Positions 48,520 through 56,935 of a DNA stretch of 64,000 bases are shown in pieces. Source of the stretch: Acidianus sp. HS-5. Its GTDB lineage: Archaea; Thermoproteota; Thermoprotei_A; Sulfolobales; Sulfolobaceae. Each line of letters begins with the position of its first letter. Within the stretch, counting starts at the first letter, position 1. The notes beneath the pieces are model-generated. The model did no database searches and had not been told where the DNA came from. It was given only the letters and a program-made list of their open reading frames with translations. The stretch is taken from contig NZ_AP025245.1 in NCBI RefSeq assembly GCF_021655615.1, positions 372,001 through 436,000 on the forward strand. The letters run 5' to 3'. Made by a program: the position numbers and the translations under genes.

Positions 48520-49745
48520 TTAGCCAATTATTTCTCCCCTTTCGTCAAGGAGCTCTTCAGCCACTTTAACAAACTCTTCCTCACATATACCTTCATCTGT
48601 TACTTTCACGTTTTCTACCTTAGCAAATTTGCCCTCCTTCTTAACAAAATGCACTGCTACCCTCTCAGGGTCTAGTATTTCATCTCTACTGAAGCTCAAA
48701 CTCTCCGCCTTCTCCTTGCGTGAAGATAGAGCTATTAAGTTACTAACCGAGGAGAGGAAGCAATCACTATGAGTAGTCAGAATTACGTATTTACCTCTGT
48801 TTACCGCCCTAGCTATCATCTTTGCCATTATTCTCTGGGCTTTAGGGTGTAAGTGGACTTCCGGTTCTTCGATATAGACTACCTGCATGCGGTTACTCCC
48901 TAAAGCTAGGGCAATAGAAAGGGACTCCCTAACATCGGAGGGTGCTTGAGACAGCGGTAATAATACGTCATTCCACATCCTTACATAAGGTGATCTTACT
49001 CCGTTATTTTCAACAAGTTCTAGGTTAATACCTAGCTCATCAAAGAAATCTTTAAACACCTTCTCGTCAGTGTCCTCCCTATTATACATGAGGTCTAGGT
49101 ATGTCGTTGCATAGGAATTCTCTACGTCGTTTAAAAGCTCAAGTGCCCTCGCATAGTTCGACGAGTTTGTTAAGATTTCCGATATGACTGCCCTATTATC
49201 AATAAGGAAAACCGTAGAGGTAGACTGGAAGAAAGGCGAGAGATTAGAGAAAATTTTACTCATATTATGTTCTAGATATAAACCTAATATCGCCTCTAAC
49301 ATTGAAGGATCTGCATCAGATAAAATTTTAGTAAGCTGACCTACTTTTAAAGCGATTCTTTTACGTCCTCTAAAATTTGTCCCGCCTTCGGTGTTAAGGT
49401 AACAGATAAAGTAGATCTTACATTAGCCTTTAGGTCTATTACGCCTGATGACAGGTCTATTTCTCCTTCATTTTCTCCTTTAGTCAGTAAATTATTGCCA
49501 AAGTTATCCCTTAGGCTTTTTTCAATGCCATCACGAAAGGAACACGAAAGTACCTCTTGGAGAGGACTGTGTGCCTTCTCTATTAGCTCTGTAGTATTGG
49601 GCAAAGCAGTGGAGAACGCATATAAAAGCCTTAAGAGGAACGACTTACCTGTGCTATTTTTACCTACAAAGATGGTTAAAGGCTTTACGTTTACCTCAGC
49701 CCCCTTAAAAGGCCCTATGTTCTTAAGCGTGACTTTCCAGTCCAT
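48520..49745 (-). pseudogene. RecF/OLD-like AAA ATPase, frameshifted at an A4 run
   Basis: The N-terminal part (ATG 49745, 132 residues) has VGKNSTGKSFLLRLLYAF, the Walker A of SMC/RecF/OLD-type ATPases. Its frame ends at 49347. After a one-base shift at TTTT 49359-49362 (AAAA on the coding strand) the other frame reads RIALKVGQLTKILSDADPS and runs into the 260-residue C-terminal part. That part has the signature SDVRESLSIALAL, Walker B VVYIEEPEVHLHP and switch ILTTHSD. The rejoined protein would be about 408 residues, without the TOPRIM domain of full OLD nucleases. Such ATPases often serve in defence modules, but no partner is adjacent. Sequencing error cannot be excluded. Confidence 0.8.
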
Positions 49746-49857
49746 GATAGAAAGTTCTAAAGCGGGCTAATAAGTTTAGGAGCTTTCACGTCTGTTTTCA
49801 AATCTTATTCGTTAACAGTGACAGTTTACGTGACTCCTCTTTCATTTGCTATGCTTT

Positions 49858-49940
49858 AAGCTAATTGTTGCCTTGAAAAGCCTGGAGGTGTATAAAACGT
49901 TGTTATGAACTCTACAAAGCTAATTGTTGCCTTGTTAAGC
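49858..49940. repeat. Two 24-bp repeats with CRISPR-like spacing
   Basis: Units at 49858-49881 and 49917-49940 both begin AAGCTAATTGTTGCCTTG and end AAGC; 22 of 24 bases agree. The gap is 35 bp. Repeat and gap lengths equal those of the main array, but the sequence is unrelated. From 49746 to 50700 no gene is seen. Confidence 0.6.
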
Positions 49941-50702
49941 TACTCACTTTGTTAAACTCTTTGGCTTTTAGGCATTGGATTAAAGGGAAGTTTACCCAGG
50001 TGATAAGAATTTAACTACACTCACGAACAAAGTAGCTAATTATTTAATGTAACAGTGGTTTTCCGATAAGGCTATCAGATTAACGCCTTATTACTAGATA
50101 TCTCAACTTGCATGTAACGTTTATAATTATCGTATACTCATAGTATAATATTCACGCAATACTGTCTTGACGTTATGCGATGCCCATGTCGTTTAAGTTA
50201 GGCTAAGTTTAAGCTATTTTTTATTATCATTATTGTACAATATTCTAGGATATACTAATAAAACGTTATTTTAAAAGTGAGTCATAACCTACATAAGACT
50301 GTAACGGTTTTACATGATTGCTTCATCTCCTCTTGACTAGTCCCAAGAGTGACGGTATATGTCACCTCAAGGTGTGCACGTGGTGAGATTAAAGATACAT
50401 CTATTATCAGAAGGAGGTATTACATAGATTTCCGTCCTTAGCAATTGCCTTCCGTAACTTGGAGACTTAAAATTGGATCCCGTGTAATCCTATTAAAAGT
50501 CCTCGCTAAGTTAACTTTTAGTTTTTATTAAATAACGGAATATTTTTAAATAGTTTCTTAGATTATATCCTCATAGAATAAAAAGTATAAATTAAAATTA
50601 TAAAAATCTTTTAGAATAACGGCATAATATACTCGTAAGCTATAAAAAGTAATCAATATTTTAACTAGAATATAAAATATTAATTATTAAGTAAGAGGAC
50701 AA

Positions 50703-51120
50703 TTAGAAAAGAGTATAAGTATTTCCTTGTCGCGTATGGGAAAGCCCTATTAGATAACTCTTCCCCGTTGCCGGGTTGTACACAGCGAGTACTTGTATTC
50801 CAGACTCGTACCACTTGCGTGAGGAGCACTGGTAGTTCCCGTACCTGTTCTCTGGAGTACGGTTTGTGGTCGAACATATCGTCTTACTACTACCGGTTAT
50901 TGCTTAATGCTTTAAGACATTCCTCCCAAGCTTCCTCTAACGCTTTCAGTAAGTTAAGTTTAGGCTGAACGTATCTGCTAGGTTCCTAATGCCTGCCCTC
51001 CAATCAAGGCCATGAACGCTAGGGTTACTGTCACCAACCCGTTCGCCCCTGATATCCCTACTACGGAATTGAACGGTTTGAAGAACTCACTCTTTGCAAA
51101 GATCAACTCCTTCCCGAACC
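50703..51120 (-). pseudogene. Two adjoining gene remnants
   Basis: A frame at 50978-51120 without a start encodes SEFFKPFNSVVGISGANGL, then VTVTLAFMALIGGQALG and a stop. Further on, 50703-50905 reads NRTPENRYGNYQCSSRKWY, then SGIQVLAVYNPATGKSYLIG, and stops at 50703. Both are GC-richer than their surroundings and look like real protein, but have no start codons and follow in-frame stops. They may come from one decayed gene or operon. No family recognised. Confidence 0.4.
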
Positions 51121-51193
51121 CTTCTTAATCAAACCTAAAAACTTTATCAGTAATACCGGGAATTCCGTGGGAAAAATAAGACATCTGCTCAAT

Positions 51194-51340
51194 TTATACT
51201 TGGTTAGACCTAAAAGGTCAAGGTATTGCAGTATACATAACAACACTGTACGGAGATATGATTCCCATTTCTTCACAGATTTTAGGTGTATTATATACGT
51301 TCTAATTTGCCCTTGACTTTCAGGGTCTGACTAAGTATAA
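51194..51340 (+). mobile_element. MITE-like element family A, copy 3 (most complete)
   Basis: 147 bp with imperfect terminal inverted repeats of about 30 bp (TTATACTTGGTTAGACCT at the left; AGGGTCTGACTAAGTATAA at the right). The inner block AAGGTCAAGG pairs with CCCTTGACTTT. No coding. See copies at 26403 and 41094. Confidence 0.8.
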
Positions 51341-51476
51341 TATTTCTGCATATATTGAAAAGGTGCTCACACTATAAGATTTATTTGACATGTTTTAGAC
51401 GTCTCCAATCTTCTCAGGGAGTCTCTCAACCGATCTTGGTCAATTTTAAATGTGGGCTTAACGCTGCTTTTTTCAG

Positions 51477-51575
51477 TCCAATTTTTATCGGCGTAAAACT
51501 TACTTTTAATTAACACCGATTTAGAATTTAAGAAAAATTAACGAGCTTAACGCCTAAGGAAATTGAAGTGCACAG
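51477..51575 (+). repeat. Dispersed repeat family B copy
   Basis: CCAATTTTTATC ... GGAAATTGAAGTGCAC. The ends are inverted repeats of each other; the middle AACTTACTTTTAATTAAC and GAATTTAAGAAAAATTAA match other copies. It lies 140 bp past the 3' end of the ADP-ribosylglycohydrolase gene. Confidence 0.7.
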
Positions 51576-51711
51576 CAAATAACTTAACGTTAACTTAAAT
51601 AAAATTTGAAGTAATGCAAAGAGCACCAGAATTGAGTGTTCGTTGACCGAGACGTTGCTTACATCGTAATCTAAGGGTTAATTTCAGAGGACTGGTTAGA
51701 AGTAATCCAAA

Positions 51712-52764
51712 TTATAACCAGGATTTAACTTCATCTATCATATCAAATACAACTCCGTCCCTTCCTCCAATTAGTAATTTCCCTGACAAGCCCTCTATCC
51801 ATTCCTTCCTGAAAGCGCTCTTGCCGTAGGCTGCCCCCATTATCGCTCCCACTATTGAAGTAATGGTATCGTTGTCCACGGTGTAATTAACTGCCTCCAA
51901 GATGGCCCTCTGCGGATCTCTAAACTTCTTAATAATGAAGAGAATGCAGGGTAAAGTTTCGCCTAGATATGCCCCCGATCCTACTCTTTCACAAAACGTG
52001 ATGGTATCCTCGCCTCTCTTTATGGCGTTATCAACTTCTTTCGTTAATAACTCTTGAAGGGTTACACCGGGGACGTTTGTTTTGTAGTGTTTTTTTCCTA
52101 TGAATTTGATTATCCTTTCGGGGAGATCTTTCGTGGGATCTTCAATTGGATTGATCACGAGGCTCCTGAAGAGTTCTGCAAAGGCTATGGACGTACCTAT
52201 GGCTAGGGGGTCGTTATGAGTTATTATCGCGTCCAGGACAGAGTCCACGAGGTGATTTTCTTCCTTGAAGCTAGGGAGTATAACTGGGGATATTCTCATG
52301 AGCGCTCCGTTTCCGGCCGACTCAATCCCGCACTCAAACCACTTCATTCCCCTTAGGTATCTTCGTCTTACCTCGGACGTGGAAATCCCTATACCGTAAA
52401 TTTCATGGGAAAAGAAGGTTCTTGCTAATTTTTCAGGGTTGAGATATCCATCTTCCAGGATAACTTTGACCGTGTCGAAGGTCAACTGGGTGTCATCTGA
52501 CGGGAGTCCGACCCCATTTCTTCCGTCGAAGGTGATGTAGTCCTCTATGAACCCGTATCTCGAGAACCTCTCCTCAGGGTCCATCAACTCTGTTGTATTC
52601 CCCAACGCGTCCCCTATGGCTACTCCCAGTAACATTCCCTCCACTCTATGGAGGTTTGGGCGTCCTCTACTTGTTTGAGTGCCCAAGATCTCCTCTAAGT
52701 TGTGGGCGTTTATCCTCTGCTTAGACATCAGTTCGCGAAAAAGCTGAACGTTTTTACTAGTCAT
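51712..52764 (-). CDS. ADP-ribosylglycohydrolase (DraG/ARH) family protein
   Basis: A 350-residue protein. GMLLGVAIGDALGNTTEL near residue 43, GLPSDDTQLTFDTV (first metal ligands) and VDNDTITSIVGAIMGAAYG (the DxDT metal site) are the defining motifs. The enzyme removes ADP-ribose from proteins or nucleic acid using two Mg ions. A short N-terminal helical extension precedes the fold. The ATG follows TTTATAAATTATG-type promoter DNA. It is monocistronic. Base composition is more GC-rich than the surrounding island, a possible sign of transfer. Target unknown. Confidence 0.9.
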   Translation of the reverse strand: MTSKNVQLFRELMSKQRINAHNLEEILGTQTSRGRPNLHRVEGMLLGVAIGDALGNTTELMDPEERFSRYGFIEDYITFDGRNGVGLPSDDTQLTFDTVKVILEDGYLNPEKLARTFFSHEIYGIGISTSEVRRRYLRGMKWFECGIESAGNGALMRISPVILPSFKEENHLVDSVLDAIITHNDPLAIGTSIAFAELFRSLVINPIEDPTKDLPERIIKFIGKKHYKTNVPGVTLQELLTKEVDNAIKRGEDTITFCERVGSGAYLGETLPCILFIIKKFRDPQRAILEAVNYTVDNDTITSIVGAIMGAAYGKSAFRKEWIEGLSGKLLIGGRDGVVFDMIDEVKSWL

Positions 52765-53084
52765 GAGATAGTATATAACTTAGTTTTTTATAAGCTTTAT
52801 AAATTATGTAGACATTGTTTTTGACTAAATTATTCCTCAAGGTATTATACCTAAAAAGAGGTCGATACAGTAAAAATATTTGGTGTACAAAAATTGTTTT
52901 CCTTGCCTAGATTTAATCTTAAAATTTTTAATAAGGTGGAAATATACTTATATTTTTATTTTTCGGAATTTTCTCTCACATAGAAATTGCGTTATTTTTA
53001 GTAAAACACAGCTGGCTTTCCTCAATGACCATGAATTTTATAATGGGCACTGTAGTCCCAAGTGAGTCGGTTATTAGCGTAAGC

Positions 53085-55223
53085 TTACCTCCTTTTAGAA
53101 ATGATAATCACTATTATTATAATAAGGATAACTAGGACTAATACTAGTGCTAATATTCTTGTAAAGCTTGACGAGCCGCTAGAAGTAGTACTCTGGGGCG
53201 TAGTGGTATGAATTATAGTCTCTGTAGTGTTATTGACTATAGTGATAGTAGTAGTCTCTGTAGTTGTGGTGGTACTTATTACAGTAGTGGAAGTAGATGT
53301 TTCGGTCTTAGTAGACGTTGTCGTGCAAGTTTGGGAAGTAGATGAGCTGCTACTAGTACTTGTTTTCTTACAAATAACGTAATGTGGGTAGAGGACAAGG
53401 GGACCGGTAACCACAACTTCGTTACTTGACTCGTTTAATACATAAGTCGTCCCGTCTACCTCTATTACCTTAGGTAAGAATATTATTGAGCCGTTATCGT
53501 ACCATCCTTCTACAGTACCGTTAGGTAAGACTACCTTTACTAGCCATTGGAGTATCTCAGACACTTTCACGTCTATAGGAGAGCTGACTACAAACTCCTG
53601 CGGAGAGGCAGAAATGCTCAGCCTCGAAGTCTGGTTCAAATAGAAATATTCTGGGATTTCAATTCTTGATCCTTGTATGTAATAACTGCTAACAAGTGTT
53701 GAATTAGTACCGTTTATGATTGCTGGGACTGAACTGACGTTGAGCCTAACGTAGTACTCTAATACGAAAGGTACTTTGATTACTAGGGGACTGTCTATGA
53801 CGTAAGTGTAGGCTTTGGTAATGTTATAAATCTCCCCTTGCCCTACTTGGATCACTTGAGGTGGCACAGTAACTCTTGTACTTATATTATACCACCCTGA
53901 GACGAACTCTTCCCTTACACCGTTAATATAAGCTACGACTTGCGGACAAACGCTAACGTAATACTGGGTCATATACGTCGCAGTTATCTCATAGTCCCCT
54001 TCCTTTTTAATAATGATATTACTCAAGTCAGTACCGTTTACGCTTACCAATAAGACCCTAGCCGTATTATTTAAATACTCTAGTCTAACAAATGTTATAT
54101 TAGCGGGCAACACTACTGTGTATGTGCGGTTAGCGTAATATAGACTACCGTTGACATAGTAATATGGGAAATTCGAAATCACGTCTATAGTAGCTGTCTC
54201 TATAGGCTTTATGCCTACGTACTCCAACAACGCGTCGAAGTCAGGGTTATCCCAAAGCCCAAAGTGGTCGCCTCTAGCGCCGTTATAATTCCATTCGCCG
54301 ATTAGGTTTATCCCCATCGACTCCAGTTGTGATATTACGTCTTCGTAATAGTGTATAGTATCGTTATAACCTACGGTAGAATTGAACTCTATATAGGTAG
54401 TCGAAGAGGGGCATATATACCCCTTCACGTCACCGTCGCGGAAACCTACTTCGCCGATAAAGAAATTTACACTCCGCTGGTTAGCGAAGCACTTTAATTC
54501 TAAAATTTGGGACACGTAATTACTTGGGATAGACACTACTCCGTTAACGTAATTATACGAAGGGTATGGATATACGCTGTACCCCAAGTAATTTAAGGTT
54601 ATGTCGTTAGACTGCAGGTACTCGAATACGGACTCTATAGAACATACCGTCTGGCCCAGATCTGTATAGTAAAAAAGTTCAGCGTTAGGCAACACTTGCT
54701 GTATTAAAGAATAAGCTTTGAGATACCCGCAGTTATTTAATTTATTCATCTCAGATAACCCTAGGACTAGCTTCTCACCGCCGTTAGTGATGCCAGCTAT
54801 CTTGTGGAGCGTGTAATTGAGGAGCACGACCTGGGCGGGGGTTATACTCTCTATGCACCCTCTCCAATGGTCTGTCGTTAAGAAGAAGTTAATAAAGACA
54901 AGGCTAGAACGATTGTAGACTGTCTTGAGCTTTGATATCTGTGTTGAGATCCAATAACAGTTGCACTTATAACTCAGTGCTTGCTTTAATGTTACGTTTT
55001 TGTCACCCAGGCTATAGGTGTTGAACGCGAAGACTATACCTATCACTATGTGGGGCAAATAAGGTAGTAATGACGTATAAGTCCCATTAGAAGGTCCCCA
55101 GGGTACGAGCCAGAATAAGAACTTTGGGTCTACTGAAGAAAAAGTGCAAGCTTGAAAGTGGATAATAGCTACCCCGTTTATTAGTATTAAGAGTATTAAT
55201 ATAAATTTGAATAGAGCCTCCAT
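53085..55223 (-). CDS. Large cell-surface protein with a glycosidase-like N-terminal domain
   Basis: A 712-residue protein. A hydrophobic signal (about 5-22) precedes a domain of about 330 residues resembling a TIM-barrel glycoside hydrolase (HWRGCIESITPAQVVLLNY, LNYLGYSVYPYPSY, VNFFIGEVGFRDG with a likely catalytic Glu, INLIGEWNYNGARGDHFGLW). Beta repeats shared with the 813-residue protein follow (SGWYNISTRVTVPPQV). Then a Thr/Ser-rich stalk (about 600-680), a membrane helix, and SKRR at the end. The hydrolase call is inference from motif shape. Many glycosylation sites. Expected on the outer face of the membrane. Confidence 0.7.
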   Translation of the reverse strand: MEALFKFILILLILINGVAIIHFQACTFSSVDPKFLFWLVPWGPSNGTYTSLLPYLPHIVIGIVFAFNTYSLGDKNVTLKQALSYKCNCYWISTQISKLKTVYNRSSLVFINFFLTTDHWRGCIESITPAQVVLLNYTLHKIAGITNGGEKLVLGLSEMNKLNNCGYLKAYSLIQQVLPNAELFYYTDLGQTVCSIESVFEYLQSNDITLNYLGYSVYPYPSYNYVNGVVSIPSNYVSQILELKCFANQRSVNFFIGEVGFRDGDVKGYICPSSTTYIEFNSTVGYNDTIHYYEDVISQLESMGINLIGEWNYNGARGDHFGLWDNPDFDALLEYVGIKPIETATIDVISNFPYYYVNGSLYYANRTYTVVLPANITFVRLEYLNNTARVLLVSVNGTDLSNIIIKKEGDYEITATYMTQYYVSVCPQVVAYINGVREEFVSGWYNISTRVTVPPQVIQVGQGEIYNITKAYTYVIDSPLVIKVPFVLEYYVRLNVSSVPAIINGTNSTLVSSYYIQGSRIEIPEYFYLNQTSRLSISASPQEFVVSSPIDVKVSEILQWLVKVVLPNGTVEGWYDNGSIIFLPKVIEVDGTTYVLNESSNEVVVTGPLVLYPHYVICKKTSTSSSSSTSQTCTTTSTKTETSTSTTVISTTTTTETTTITIVNNTTETIIHTTTPQSTTSSGSSSFTRILALVLVLVILIIIIVIIISKRR

Positions 55224-55296
55224 ATTAATAACAATCTTGAGGCCCTCCTTAATAAATTTTTATTATATTACTATTTTATGTAGCGCTTTAATTTTA

Positions 55297-55377
55297 TAAA
55301 GGTTAGCGTAAAATTTACTTTTGATTAACGTCAATTTAGAATTAACTAGCTTGACGCAAAGAAAATTGGAGTAAACT
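55297..55377 (+). repeat. Dispersed repeat family B copy
   Basis: AAAATTTACTTTTGATTAAC and GCTTGACGCAAAGAAAATTG follow the family order; the left end is degenerate. It lies in the gap before the metallophosphoesterase gene. Confidence 0.55.
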
Positions 55378-55484
55378 GTAAATTGCAGGCAAAGCCCAGT
55401 TATACGCTAATGGCTGTCGTCCTATTTTAACTATGTTAAAGGTTATTACCAGACTTGCGCACAGTATGATCGATTTCAACTGAC

Positions 55485-55600
55485 TTGGGAGTCCACAGGT
55501 TGGGAAGTAGGTCGGCTCACTGCACCAACGGAGAGGGACGGGTATCCAGGGCCTTTACGTCTCTGCGGGACTTCTCTGTCTCTGATCTCTAATACTATAA
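55485..55600. other. GC-rich non-coding island
   Basis: A stretch much richer in G+C than the intergenic DNA around it (GAGAGGGACGGGTATCCAGG is in the middle). No open frame with a start, no tRNA shape. In AT-rich hyperthermophile genomes such islands can mark structured RNAs or the ends of lost insertion sequences; neither can be shown here. Confidence 0.3.
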
Positions 55601-55661
55601 AAATCTGAGTAACCGCGAGACATTACATGTTTAAATAACCGTAAAAACAATAAATTAATTG

Positions 55662-56480
55662 ATGGTTAAGATCCTTCTAGCTACTGACATCCATCACCCC
55701 TCAGATAAACTATTTATAATATCAAGGGCTATAGAGACCGTGAGACCTGACGCTATAATAATCTCCGGTGACCTCAGCGTAGACGGTAAGGTAGGTGACA
55801 TTGAGGAATTGTTTAGGAAGTTAAGGAAGGTAAGTAAAAACGCTAGGATAATCGCAGTCTTGGGGAACCACGATTTATACCTCCACGGGGGAGACACTAG
55901 TAGTGTCGACAAGGTAGACAGGATATATAAACATGTGGAAAAATATAACGTGGAATTACTAGACGTCTTAGGTAACGTTGAACTCGGCGATTATAGGGTA
56001 GTGGGTAATGTATGCTGGTACGACTACTCTTTTGCACCGGGTTATAAGTATATTGACTATGTTAACTGTAATCCATATGGTTTCAGTAAAGAGTATATTA
56101 AGGAAAACTGCTTAAAGGAATCCTTTGATTTATGTAGATGCCCTAGTTGGCATAACGACTGTATGTTTACTGACATAGACGCGCAGAGTTTTGCAAAGCT
56201 AAACAAGGAAAAAATTAAGAGGGACTTAAAGGGTAACAGCATAATTGTGACTCATCACGTCCCTTTAAAGGACTTAATAGTACAGAAGTCATTCTTTAAT
56301 GCCTATGACGGGCAGGACATGAGCGATTTATTGGACGGGAGGGTAAAGTATTATATTTATGGGCATTTGCACGATAATTCTATCCCGAAGAAAGTAATAA
56401 ATGGTATTACTTTTATAAACGCCTTCAAATACCAGATCAGTCTTAAGGTGTATATACAGAATGCAGTCCTTGAACTTTGA
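55662..56480 (+). CDS. Calcineurin-like metallophosphoesterase
   Basis: A 272-residue protein with the full set of motifs: TDIHHPSD (DxH), ISGDLSVDGK (GDxx), AVLGNHDLYL (GNHD), IIVTHHVPL and YGHLHDN (GHxH). It binds two metal ions and hydrolyses phosphoesters; the substrate may be nucleotides, nucleic acid or protein. A Cys-rich insertion (ENCLKESFDLCRCPSWHNDC) sits in the middle and is unusual. The ATG at 55662 lies about 26 bp after TTTAAATAACC and is chosen over the adjacent TTG. It is monocistronic. Confidence 0.9.
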   Translation: MVKILLATDIHHPSDKLFIISRAIETVRPDAIIISGDLSVDGKVGDIEELFRKLRKVSKNARIIAVLGNHDLYLHGGDTSSVDKVDRIYKHVEKYNVELLDVLGNVELGDYRVVGNVCWYDYSFAPGYKYIDYVNCNPYGFSKEYIKENCLKESFDLCRCPSWHNDCMFTDIDAQSFAKLNKEKIKRDLKGNSIIVTHHVPLKDLIVQKSFFNAYDGQDMSDLLDGRVKYYIYGHLHDNSIPKKVINGITFINAFKYQISLKVYIQNAVLEL

Positions 56481-56714
56481 GCTTGATTACAGAGAGAGTA
56501 TATCTATATAAGACCTCAGATAGAACAAGACGCAGTTCGAAATTTCGAAAGTTAGAATTTTATTATGTGCACTAGGTCTGATGAAAACCTTTAATCTAGT
56601 TAAAATAGAACAACTGCTATTATTATGTGAGACTTATGAAAGAGGTATCTCAAGTAGCCAAAAATGTTAAACGTGAGTGTGTAGTATCAGCGGTCATCTT
56701 ATTTGGTAGCTTTC

Positions 56715-56845
56715 ATATAGTTTTTTATAATAAATGCGAAGGGTAATGATTTTATCGATAAGAAGCATATCTTAGATTTCATTATTTAGCTTTTAACTTC
56801 TTAAGGTAAAGTTAGTCCTTTACAAATATTTTGAAAAAGACTATA
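56715..56845 (+). mobile_element. MITE-like element family C, copy 1
   Basis: About 131 bp. AAATGCGAAGGGTAATGATTT, then TTAAGGTAAAG and GAAAAAGACTATA match copies at 60323 and 61550. The left terminal repeat is degraded (ATAGTTTTTTATAATA). No coding. A block at 56566-56596 (GTGCACTAGGTCTGATGA) recurs inverted at 60500-60530 beside copy 2. Confidence 0.75.
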
Positions 56846-56935
56846 AGACACAATGGACTCAACACCTAAGGGAAGTGTTACACAAAGCATAGTTTACCTA
56901 ATCAATTTATATAGAGCCGTGTAGAGTTGATTATA

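Noticed and set aside
50768..50968. 66-residue plus-strand frame
   Set aside because: It is antisense to a remnant that reads far better as protein on the minus strand.
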